A stretch of 14,622 nt of DNA from CAZFQG01 sp964520785. GTDB taxonomy: Bacteria > Planctomycetota > Planctomycetia > Pirellulales > Thermoguttaceae. The stretch spans positions 1 to 14,622 of the forward strand of contig CAZFQG010000166.1 in the NCBI GenBank assembly GCA_964520785.1. Reading direction: 5' to 3'. Below, piece by piece: positions 7,547 to 14,362 of this stretch. The position numbers and the translations under genes were made by a program. The notes under the pieces were generated by a model. That model was not told the origin of the DNA, ran no database searches, and saw only the letters and a list, made by a program, of their open reading frames with translations. Numbering within the stretch: the first letter of the stretch is position 1; each line of letters starts with the position of its first letter.

Positions 7547-8923
7547 ATGAGTCCCTGGTGGTCCGTTCTAGGAGTCAATCGCCGTGGGTTTTTGCGGGGG
7601 GCCGTCGCGGCCGGTTCGCTTCTTTCGTTCTCCGCCCCCGGCGGCGCGGCCCAGCGGTCGGAGGACTCGGCGGCGAAGGAGACGCCCCTCTTCCTGACGG
7701 AAAGAGGCCGGGTACTTCTGCATAACAATGAAGAGATATCCCGGTGGCGCCGGGCCAAGAAACGGCTGCGATTGCCGGCCGCCGCCGCGCGTGCCGGTGC
7801 CGATTTATGGATTCTTCTGCAGATGTATGAAGGGAATCGCGCTCCGCTTGAAGTATTCCTCAACGGCGCTCCTCTAGCGCGGATCGAACCGGACGCAAGC
7901 CTGACGCCGTGTCCGATCTGGTCCCGGGTCGAGGTCTCTCCCGGCCGGTTGCTCGAAGGCGCGAACGACTTCGAGCTTCGAGCTTCGTCTTCGGCGATGA
8001 ACTCCTGGATGGTCTGCCTCGAGCCGGGCCACCGCGACCCCGAAAGCTTCATCAGTACCGATGGCGGCGCGAGTTGGCGCAACCACGACATGGGCGTGTA
8101 TAACGTCTTGCGGGGCGAGTACGTGATTCGCCTGCGAAGCTGCGCCGAACCACTTCGCGATCCACCGCCGCCACCGCTCGTCTACGAAGACCCGTCGCAT
8201 CCTCGGGTGAAGGAGTCGCTCGAATTGGTGCCCGCGGGAATCCGCGGCATCACCGATCCGTGGGAACAAGTCCTGGCGCTTCGGACATGGGTTGCTCGTT
8301 CCTGGGCGCACCGCGCGAGTGGGCCGATCTACACGCCCTGGGACCCTTGGACCATTCTCGACTGGGCCAAGATGAATCGGGGGGAGGGCCGAGAGGACAC
8401 CATCTGCATGTGCGTTCACTTCGCCACGCTCTTCGCGGCCCTCGCCGCGGCCCTGGGCCATGGGGCCCGTTGCGCCGTGATTACGGAGGCCCTGGACAAG
8501 CAGACGGGTCACTTCATGGCCGAAGTCTGGGATGCGCGCCTGAAACGGTGGATCCTGCACGATCCGAATTTCGACGTCCACTACGCCGACGGCGAGCCCC
8601 TTTCGATGATTGATTTGGCCCGGCATGCCCATCAGGGGCGAACCTTCGCGGACTGGCTCGTTACCGGCGAGGGGATGCCTCGGGGACCGGCCGGCCTCAT
8701 CGAGATATTCCACGACTACTTCGTCTCCGGGAAGAGCTTCCGCCTGAGTGGAATCTGGTCCCGTAATGACTACGTGTCCGACCCCGCCGCCGCGCCTCCC
8801 AGCCACGGTTCCGTGTCCTACTGCGAGCCGGAAATCGTCTGGTACTCTCCCGCGGGGATGGACTTGGCCCCTATGTTTCCCTACCGAGTCGCGGAACGGG
8901 GGTATTTCGACGCGATGCCATGA
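7547..8923 (+). CDS. Tat-exported transglutaminase-like (papain-fold) protein
   Basis: A 458-aa protein with a twin-arginine signal: N-RRGFLRG at 11-18 followed by a hydrophobic run and a likely cut near GGAA (about 35). This implies export in folded form. Residues about 45-205 look beta-rich and may form an Ig- or jelly-roll-like domain (LFLNGAPL-like segments, VFLNGAPLARIEP). Residues about 225-370 are a transglutaminase-like core: Cys289 in CVHFATLFAALAAALG, His322 in GHFMAEVWD and Asp339 in WILHDPNFD match the Cys-His-Asp triad of that superfamily. The superfamily includes proteases, amidases and cross-linkers, so the reaction cannot be fixed. GGAG at 7536-7539 stands 7 nt before the ATG. 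A strong hairpin follows the stop. It may act on cell-wall peptides or on surface proteins, but this is inference. Confidence 0.83.
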   Translation: MSPWWSVLGVNRRGFLRGAVAAGSLLSFSAPGGAAQRSEDSAAKETPLFLTERGRVLLHNNEEISRWRRAKKRLRLPAAAARAGADLWILLQMYEGNRAPLEVFLNGAPLARIEPDASLTPCPIWSRVEVSPGRLLEGANDFELRASSSAMNSWMVCLEPGHRDPESFISTDGGASWRNHDMGVYNVLRGEYVIRLRSCAEPLRDPPPPPLVYEDPSHPRVKESLELVPAGIRGITDPWEQVLALRTWVARSWAHRASGPIYTPWDPWTILDWAKMNRGEGREDTICMCVHFATLFAALAAALGHGARCAVITEALDKQTGHFMAEVWDARLKRWILHDPNFDVHYADGEPLSMIDLARHAHQGRTFADWLVTGEGMPRGPAGLIEIFHDYFVSGKSFRLSGIWSRNDYVSDPAAAPPSHGSVSYCEPEIVWYSPAGMDLAPMFPYRVAERGYFDAMP

Positions 8924-8931
8924 GCCACCCG

Positions 8932-8954
8932 CTTTCGGGCCGGCCGCCCGAAAG
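8932..8954. terminator. Perfect 9-bp hairpin between convergent genes, probable terminator
   Basis: CTTTCGGGC (8932-8940) and GCCCGAAAG (8946-8954) are exact inverted repeats around a 5-nt loop. It begins 9 nt after the stop of the transglutaminase-like gene and lies between convergent genes, so it could stop transcription from the left and possibly from the right. No T-tract follows on either strand, so it is not a textbook intrinsic terminator. Confidence 0.55.
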
Positions 8955-9098
8955 AGTCAAGCCGTCGCGACCGTCTCCGTCGCGCGAATCTCGGGCCAAG
9001 CAATGGCAAGACCAAAATGAAACGGCCGGTTCGCGAATATCTCACGAGCTGGTGGAACCTCGTAAGCCGGGCAACCTCCCGCCGGCAGCGCACATTAT

Positions 9099-10436
9099 TC
9101 AGCCCGCCTGCGTTTCCGACGGGGCATCGACCGGAACCGCCGTCTCCGGGAGACGGACGCAGGGAACGCTCTCCGCCAATACAGGTTCGCTTAGAACCGG
9201 CGGAGTCAGCGCGACGAAATGGGGTGGCGCTACCGCGGACCGGCGGTACGTCCGGTAGCGGAAACCCGCGAAAATCACCGTCGAAACCGTGAACAACAGA
9301 CACATGAACAGAAACAGGGCGGGATACGCCGGGACTCCCAGCGCCTTGCTGTAGTGGACGATGGCACCGGCCAGCGGCGATCCGATCAGCACGCCGGAAT
9401 CGTAGAAAAGCAGCACGATCATCACCGCCAACCCGCTGCTGGACCGGGGATACACCCGCGTCGCCCCGGCGAGTACCGGGGGGAAGAGGATCGCGTGCGA
9501 AATACCGTAGAGTATCCCGGGAATGATGAGTTCCCAACGAGTATCCACGACCAGAAACGCCAATTGGCTCACCGCCATCATCGCCATGCCGGCGATAACG
9601 AGAGGGCTCAACCCCACCCGCTCCGGCAGCCGCCGGGTGCATAACCGCACGGTGAGGGCCGCGGCGGCGTACGCCGTGAAGAATTCCGCCATCTGCCGGA
9701 TTCCGGTACTGTCGCAGAACGTCTTCAAAAACGACGCCGGCAAGCCGAGCCCCACCCCGGTAATGACCGCGGCGAAGAGGAATATCCCCGGGTTGTGGTG
9801 GCGAAGGACTGTCCGCATGGGGGAACGCGGTTCCGTGTCCGGCCCGCGGGAAATCCCGGTCGCGGCCCACGCGAATCCGGCGGATGCCAGAATGAAGGCG
9901 GCCGCGACAAGAAACAACCTCGCGATGTCCGCCTGCGAGACCACGGCCACGTCCATCAAATAATCGCCCAGATAGGTTCCAACGATCAGCGACAAAAACC
10001 CGGATGCACCCAACATGCCGACCATCTCCGCGACCCGCTTCGGGGGCGAGTTCATGGTCATCCAGGTCGTCATCGCGCCATATACGCCGGCGGTCGCGGC
10101 GGAGAGCAATACCCTCAAAATGTAAATCGCCGGACCATGACAGGTAGTCAGAAAGGGATGGGCAACGCAGCACGCCACGCTGACCAGTAGCGAGACCAGC
10201 CACACGAGGCCCGTTCCATACTCGTCGATGGCGGAACCCATCAGCAGGCGGACGGCCAGGCTTCCGACCATTCCGATTCCGACGATCCAACCAAGTTCGA
10301 ATTCAGATCCCCCCAGGAACGTGACGAGGTCCGCATACCAGTAGAGGAGAATAAACCCCAGCGAACACAATGTGTTGCTCGCGAAGGCGAGCCAGAACCG
10401 AGCCGTATAGGGACTCTTTTCGACACTCTCGCTCAT
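9099..10436 (-). CDS. Major facilitator superfamily transporter
   Basis: A 445-aa inner-membrane transporter of the MFS type with about 12 hydrophobic segments. Visible examples are FWLAFASNTLCSLGFILLYW near the N terminus, LGWIVGIGMVGSLAVRLLMG, FLFAAVITGVGLGLPASF in the middle and YPALFLFMCLLFTVSTVIFA near the end. The segment GSLAVRLLMGSAIDEYGTG corresponds to the loop 2-3 region, where MFS proteins carry a G-x-x-x-D-R/K-x-G-R-like motif, here relaxed. The substrate cannot be told. The frame is open up to 10625, but I take the ATG at 10436 because a good promoter lies at 10489-10516, which puts upstream ATGs at 10490 and 10481 in or at the promoter. No clear ribosome site is seen before 10436. 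The last 50 residues are proline-rich and probably cytoplasmic. It is divergent from murC and convergent with the transglutaminase-like gene. Confidence 0.85.
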   Translation of the reverse strand: MSESVEKSPYTARFWLAFASNTLCSLGFILLYWYADLVTFLGGSEFELGWIVGIGMVGSLAVRLLMGSAIDEYGTGLVWLVSLLVSVACCVAHPFLTTCHGPAIYILRVLLSAATAGVYGAMTTWMTMNSPPKRVAEMVGMLGASGFLSLIVGTYLGDYLMDVAVVSQADIARLFLVAAAFILASAGFAWAATGISRGPDTEPRSPMRTVLRHHNPGIFLFAAVITGVGLGLPASFLKTFCDSTGIRQMAEFFTAYAAAALTVRLCTRRLPERVGLSPLVIAGMAMMAVSQLAFLVVDTRWELIIPGILYGISHAILFPPVLAGATRVYPRSSSGLAVMIVLLFYDSGVLIGSPLAGAIVHYSKALGVPAYPALFLFMCLLFTVSTVIFAGFRYRTYRRSAVAPPHFVALTPPVLSEPVLAESVPCVRLPETAVPVDAPSETQAG

Positions 10437-10705
10437 GTCGCAAGGGCAAGGACCAACAATGGGCTTACGCGCGCAGATCATTCGTGCCATTCTATTGAAG
10501 ATGATCCCGTTCTCAAGGGGATTTGGAAGACCGGGGGTGGCCTCCCGGCAGGGAAACGCCCTTTCAACAGCGTCTGAAAACGGGTAAAACAGGCGGGACT
10601 CGTCCAACCGACCACGCAAACGCAATCGCCGGCGACGCGGCCGATTCAGTGCTTACACGAAACGAAACGCTTCCAACTTCCGCAAAACCATCAAGACCCA
10701 GTCAC
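10437..10705 (+). other. Divergent region between MFS gene and conserved part of murC
   Basis: This 269-nt stretch lies between the MFS start and the conserved start of MurC. It holds the MFS promoter. The murC frame is open through it from a TTG at 10523, but the encoded residues show no MurC similarity. A poor promoter-like pair for murC (TTCAAC near 10563, TAAAAC near 10585) is visible and not trusted. Confidence 0.45.
10489..10516 (-). promoter_or_regulatory. Sigma70-type promoter for the MFS gene
   Basis: Read on the minus strand: TTGAGA (10516-10511, 5 of 6 to consensus), a 16-nt spacer, then TAGAAT (10494-10489, 5 of 6). Transcription would start near 10482 and give a leader of about 45 nt before the ATG at 10436. 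This is the best promoter match in the window and helps to fix the start of the gene. Confidence 0.55.
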
Positions 10706-12091
10706 TTGCGGCTCGGTTCACGCGGCCGCGCGCACTTTGTCGGCGTGGGGGGGGCCGGAATGCGGTCTTTGGCAGCCGTCCTGCACGAAGCGGGCTGGCG
10801 GGTCACCGGATCCGATTGTACGGCGATCGCTCCGGGGGACTACGCTTTTCCGGTTTTTTCGCCGCACGCTCGCCAAAACGTGCCGGAGGGAATCCATTAT
10901 CTCATTCATAGCGATGCCGTTCAATGCCAAAATTCGGAACTCACCGGCGCCGCCGAAAAGGGAGTTCCGCGAAAATCCTACTTCCAAACCCTGGGCGACC
11001 TGATGGTCGGCCGGATCGGGGTCGCCGTGGCCGGAACCCACGGCAAATCGACCGTCACCGCCATGACCGCCCAGTGTCTGATTAACGCTGGGCTGGATCC
11101 GACCGTCGTCTACGGGGCGGCACCGTTACACGCAACCCACGGCGGCCGGCTCGGGCACGGACCCATCGTGCTCGTGGAGGCATGCGAATACCGCCGCAAT
11201 TTCCTCAATCTTACCCCCCGGTACGGGGTTGTTTTGGGAGTGGAGCCCGACCATTTCGATTGCTTTCCATCACAAAAAGACCTCGATGACGCATTTGGCG
11301 AGTTCGTGGAGAGCATCGCGGACGGTGGCTTCCTTCTGGTCCGGCACGAATGCCCTCGCGCACGGCAGGCGGCCTTGTCCGCGCGCTGTCCCACGGAGAC
11401 TTGCGGCTTCGCGCCCGGGGCCGATTGGCACGCGGTAATCCGCGATGTCGACCACGGACACTACACCTTATCGCTCAACCATCGCCACCGGCAAGTCATT
11501 ACGGTCCGCCTGTGTGTTCCCGGACGACACCAGGCGATCAACGCCGCCGCGGCGGCCGCGCTGAGCATCCGATTGGGAGCCCCTCCAGCGGCGGTGGAGA
11601 ACGCCCTTTCGCGGTTCGACGGCCTTCGCCGTCGCCTGCAAAGAATAGATTGCGTCAATAGTGTGGTTTTTCTTGACGACTTCGCGCACCACCCGACGGA
11701 AATCGACGTAACACTGGCGACCATCCGTGAAATGGACCCAAATCGGCGGCTGGTGTGCATTTTCCAGCCGCATCAGGCCGGAAGAACGGCGGCCCTGCTG
11801 GACGAAATGGCCCTTTCTTTGGACAATGTGGACAGACTGGCGCTGATGGAGATATTTCGCGCCCGAGAGGGACCGGCTCGCCCCGGAGATGTGACGTCCG
11901 CCGATCTGGCCGCCGCAATCCGGTCCAACGGCGGTACGGTCGACGCGGTCCTGGAAGAAGATGGCTTGACGGAGTATCTTCGAACGACCCTCCGTCCAGG
12001 GGATTGGCTTTTGGCAATGGGTGCGGGCGACATAGGAAGGAAACTGCATGAAGCACTTCGAAGGCTTAAACACGAACGTTCTGCAAGATGA
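10706..12091 (+). CDS. murC: UDP-N-acetylmuramate--L-alanine ligase
   Basis: It adds L-alanine to UDP-MurNAc with ATP, the first amino-acid step of peptidoglycan precursor synthesis, in the cytoplasm. Key segments are the N-terminal Rossmann motif FVGVGGAGM (about 10736-10762), the ATP-binding GTHGKST (11033-11053), EACEYRRNFL and the GVEPDHFD segment in the middle domain, GRHQAINAAAA, and the C-terminal domain mark DDFAHHPTEID, with GAGDIGRKL near the end. The start is uncertain because no ATG precedes the Rossmann motif in frame. Options are TTG at 10706 (short lead, the usual MurC layout, 461 aa), GTG at 10649 (480 aa) and TTG at 10523 (522 aa); none has a good ribosome site. The 3' end overlaps murB by 44 nt. 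Family identity is firm. Confidence 0.95.
   Translation: MRLGSRGRAHFVGVGGAGMRSLAAVLHEAGWRVTGSDCTAIAPGDYAFPVFSPHARQNVPEGIHYLIHSDAVQCQNSELTGAAEKGVPRKSYFQTLGDLMVGRIGVAVAGTHGKSTVTAMTAQCLINAGLDPTVVYGAAPLHATHGGRLGHGPIVLVEACEYRRNFLNLTPRYGVVLGVEPDHFDCFPSQKDLDDAFGEFVESIADGGFLLVRHECPRARQAALSARCPTETCGFAPGADWHAVIRDVDHGHYTLSLNHRHRQVITVRLCVPGRHQAINAAAAAALSIRLGAPPAAVENALSRFDGLRRRLQRIDCVNSVVFLDDFAHHPTEIDVTLATIREMDPNRRLVCIFQPHQAGRTAALLDEMALSLDNVDRLALMEIFRAREGPARPGDVTSADLAAAIRSNGGTVDAVLEEDGLTEYLRTTLRPGDWLLAMGAGDIGRKLHEALRRLKHERSAR
12034..12041 (+). promoter_or_regulatory. Strong Shine-Dalgarno site of murB inside murC
   Basis: AGGAAGGA lies within the end of murC, 6 nt before the murB ATG. It supports the start at 12048 despite the 44-nt overlap and suggests coupled translation. 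Confidence 0.7.
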
Positions 12092-12926
12092 ACCGCTGGC
12101 GATGTATACGTGGTTCCAATTGGGCGGCGCCGCCCAGTACTTCGCCGAGCCGGAGGACCTGGATGAGCTGATCGCGCTGATCCGCCGGTGTCGCGACGCG
12201 GGGATTCCCTTTCGCATCCTCGGACGCGGGTCGAATCTACTCATCCGGGACGAGGGGGTGGCCGGCGTTGTGATCCGGCTTTCTGCCGATGCCTTCCGCG
12301 GAATCGAAATCGACGGCAACCGGGTGACCGCGGGCGGCGGCGCGCGGCTGGGCCGGGTGGTGACGGCCTCTGTTCATGCCGGACTGGCGGGACTGGAGGA
12401 ACTCGTCGGCATTCCCGGTACGCTCGGCGGCGCGATTCATGGGAATGCCGGCATCCAGGGGAGCACGATCGGCCAGTGGATCACGACGCTTGTAACGCTC
12501 TCCGATTCGGGAGAGGTTGCCGAACGCGGCGCGGACGAGCTAACCTTCGATTACCGTCAAAGCGGCCTGGATGATCTGATCATTACCCAGGCGGTCCTCG
12601 GACTGGAGGAGGACGACCCCAAGCTCTTGAGCAAGCGGATGCAGACGCACTGGATCGTCCGCAAAAGCCGCCAGCCGTTGGGAGCCCCATCGGCCGGTTG
12701 CGTCTTCCGGAATCCGCGAGGTCTCTCCGCCGGGGAACTGATCGAGCAGTCCGGCTTGAAGAACGCCAGGATCGGCGGTGCATGCGTCAACGAACGGCAT
12801 GCGAATTTCATCATCGCCGAGCCGGAGGCGACCTCGCAAGACGTGATTCGGCTGATCGATTTCGTCCGCGATCAAGTGGTCAAGCGGACCGGCGTGGAAC
12901 TCGAACTTGAGATCGAAATCTGGTAA
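12048..12926 (+). CDS. murB: UDP-N-acetylenolpyruvoylglucosamine reductase
   Basis: An FAD- and NADPH-dependent cytoplasmic reductase (292 aa) that makes UDP-MurNAc, the substrate of the MurC encoded just before it. Residues 21-30 (TWFQLGGAAQ) and ILGRGSNLLI (57-66) are FAD-binding marks. GIPGTLGGAIHGNAG (121-135) is the pyrophosphate loop. FDYRQS carries the catalytic Arg170. SAGCVFRNP (215-223) holds Cys218 where many MurB proteins have the proton-donor Ser. GGACVNERHANFI is the usual C-terminal block, followed by acidic LELEIEIW, which holds the likely catalytic Glu. The length and the lack of the extra Tyr loop fit type II MurB. Cys at 218 is known in some lineages, so the enzyme is probably active. 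The start is fixed by AGGAAGGA. The next gene begins 3 nt after the stop. Confidence 0.96.
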   Translation: MKHFEGLNTNVLQDEPLAMYTWFQLGGAAQYFAEPEDLDELIALIRRCRDAGIPFRILGRGSNLLIRDEGVAGVVIRLSADAFRGIEIDGNRVTAGGGARLGRVVTASVHAGLAGLEELVGIPGTLGGAIHGNAGIQGSTIGQWITTLVTLSDSGEVAERGADELTFDYRQSGLDDLIITQAVLGLEEDDPKLLSKRMQTHWIVRKSRQPLGAPSAGCVFRNPRGLSAGELIEQSGLKNARIGGACVNERHANFIIAEPEATSQDVIRLIDFVRDQVVKRTGVELELEIEIW

Positions 12927-12929
12927 CTC

Positions 12930-13934
12930 ATGACCCAAAGGGCGCTCATTACCGGAATCGGCGGATTTGCCGCGGGCTATCTGGCGGCGCACTTGTTCGA
13001 TTGCGGCGATGCGGTCCTGGGGACGGACTTCGAGATGCGCCACGACCGGAGAGGGACCCTCTTCTGGGACCTATCCCTCCCGGAGGGGCCCTCGCCGGAA
13101 ACGGTCCGCGCGATACGCGAGTTCTCCCCGACGGTGATTTACCACCTGGCCGCCGTGAGCATTCCGGCGGATTGCGGCCTGGACGAGCCGACGGCGGCGG
13201 CAATCGCGGTCAACGTCGAGGGGACCCGCCGGGTGGTCGAACTGGCCGCTTCGTTGCCTTCGCGGCCGCGTCTGCTCTTCACCAGCAGCAGCTACGTCTA
13301 TGGCAAGGCGGATCCACGACAACCCGTCGTCGGCGAGACGGCGCCGACGGTTCCGCGACGCGGCTACGGCAAGTCGAAACTGGCGGCCGAGCGAATCATT
13401 CTGGCGGCGGTCGAGGAGGGCCGGCTCGACGCCGTTATCGCGCGGTCCTTCCAGCACACGGGGCCAAAGCAGGGCCCCAGGATGATGCTTCCCGAGTGGG
13501 CCGCCCAGTGCGCCGGCTTCATCAACGAGGGGGGGCGGATTACGTGCCGCCGGGAGGCGACGCCGGAAACGCCGATTGAGGTTCACACACAAAATGCCCA
13601 TGTTGACGTGGTAGACGTACGCGATACGGTTCGCGCCTACCGGATGCTGGCGGAAGAAGGAGAACGTGGAGGCATCTACAACGTCGGCTCCGGCCGGGGC
13701 CGACGCACTGGTGACATTCTGGCGATGCTTCTGGAAATCAGCGGCACGCGGCGGCCGGTCGTAGAACTTCGCGGGGGGGTCAAGTACGACCCGATCGCCG
13801 ATCTTTCGCGAATCCGCTCCCTCGGCTGGGAGCCGGAGATTCTCATCGAAGAGACTGTTGCCGCCGTCTGGCACTATTGGGAGGGATGCGGGACGGAACG
13901 AATCCTCCAGGTGGAATCTGAAGGACGCCGATAG
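12930..13934 (+). CDS. NAD-dependent epimerase/reductase, GDP-6-deoxy-4-keto-hexose reductase-like
   Basis: An extended short-chain dehydrogenase (334 aa) acting on nucleotide sugars in the cytoplasm. Residues 7-18 (ITGIGGFAAGYL) form the NAD(P)-binding turn; the third Gly of GxxGxxG is Ala15, with Gly16 next to it. Asp33 follows strand 2. HLAAVS (72-77), TSSSYVYG (118-125) and the YGKSK motif (Tyr146, Lys150) give the Ser-Tyr-Lys catalytic set. RSFQHTGPKQGP resembles the RPFNHTGPGQ segment of GDP-4-keto-6-deoxy-mannose reductases (RMD), so a role in GDP-rhamnose or related deoxysugar synthesis is the best guess; a UDP-sugar epimerase cannot be excluded. HVDVVDVRDTVRAY and YNVGSGRGRRTGDIL are usual late motifs. 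The 3-nt gap to murB suggests one operon, linking deoxysugar supply with peptidoglycan precursors, though the link may only be transcriptional. Confidence 0.85.
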   Translation: MTQRALITGIGGFAAGYLAAHLFDCGDAVLGTDFEMRHDRRGTLFWDLSLPEGPSPETVRAIREFSPTVIYHLAAVSIPADCGLDEPTAAAIAVNVEGTRRVVELAASLPSRPRLLFTSSSYVYGKADPRQPVVGETAPTVPRRGYGKSKLAAERIILAAVEEGRLDAVIARSFQHTGPKQGPRMMLPEWAAQCAGFINEGGRITCRREATPETPIEVHTQNAHVDVVDVRDTVRAYRMLAEEGERGGIYNVGSGRGRRTGDILAMLLEISGTRRPVVELRGGVKYDPIADLSRIRSLGWEPEILIEETVAAVWHYWEGCGTERILQVESEGRR

Positions 13935-14043
13935 GCGAGCCGGCCCGGGCTTGCCATGGACGGATAGGAGTCGAACGGGAGATTTGAAGATGCCGCCCAT
14001 CAAACGGTATCGCCTGCCCCTTGCCAAACAATTGTCAATTAAC

Positions 14044-14048
14044 GGGAG
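14044..14048 (+). promoter_or_regulatory. Shine-Dalgarno site of the 72-aa ORF
   Basis: GGGAG lies 7 nt before the ATG at 14056. A second GGGAG at 13977-13981 stands 8 nt before an in-frame ATG at 13990, so a 94-aa version is possible. The added residues are basic and unlike the rest, so the shorter form is preferred. Confidence 0.5.
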
Positions 14049-14055
14049 AACACGA

Positions 14056-14274
14056 ATGACAACCCATGAGGACGTACTTGAGCGAGAGTTTCTGAAACTT
14101 CGCGCTGGGATCATCGATATCGCGGCCATCCTCGACCGGATCGACCGCGCCGACGACCCGGAACAGCCCGATGCGCGTCTGGGCCAGGTCCGCGAGGCGA
14201 TCGAGATTCTCGACTGCGAATCAGGAGATCGGGTGGAGAGGATTCAGAAGGTATTCTCACTGCCGGAGGGGTAG
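14056..14274 (+). CDS. Small conserved-looking hypothetical protein (72 aa)
   Basis: The function is unknown. The protein is acidic and mostly helical: MTTHEDVLEREFLKLRAG, then IIDIAAILDRIDRAD, then a loop DDPEQPD, then a helix with VREAIEILDCESGDR and VERIQKVFSLPEG. The pattern suggests a two- or three-helix bundle. It resembles short planctomycete proteins of the 'HEDVLxxEFLxxRA' style that I know only as hypothetical. There is no signal peptide or membrane segment, so it is probably cytoplasmic. It follows the reductase gene by 121 nt and has its own ribosome site, so it may be a separate unit. Reality of the gene rests on codon pattern, the ribosome site and the fitting helix design. Confidence 0.65.
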   Translation: MTTHEDVLEREFLKLRAGIIDIAAILDRIDRADDPEQPDARLGQVREAIEILDCESGDRVERIQKVFSLPEG

Positions 14275-14323
14275 AGGTTCCGTGACGCCCACCGGAGCCG
14301 CGGCGGGGACGAAACATGGCACT

Positions 14324-14343
14324 AACGGTCCGCGGTCACCGTT
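14324..14343. terminator. Weak hairpin between convergent genes
   Basis: AACGGT (14324-14329) and ACCGTT (14338-14343) pair across an 8-nt loop between the small ORF and the convergent membrane gene. No T-tract follows. It is only a candidate terminator. Confidence 0.25.
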
Positions 14344-14362
14344 GATCCAACAACCCAAATCG

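Noticed and set aside
13858..14055. Upstream extension of the 72-aa gene
   Set aside because: It overlaps the reductase gene and has a composition unlike the helical body of the small protein.
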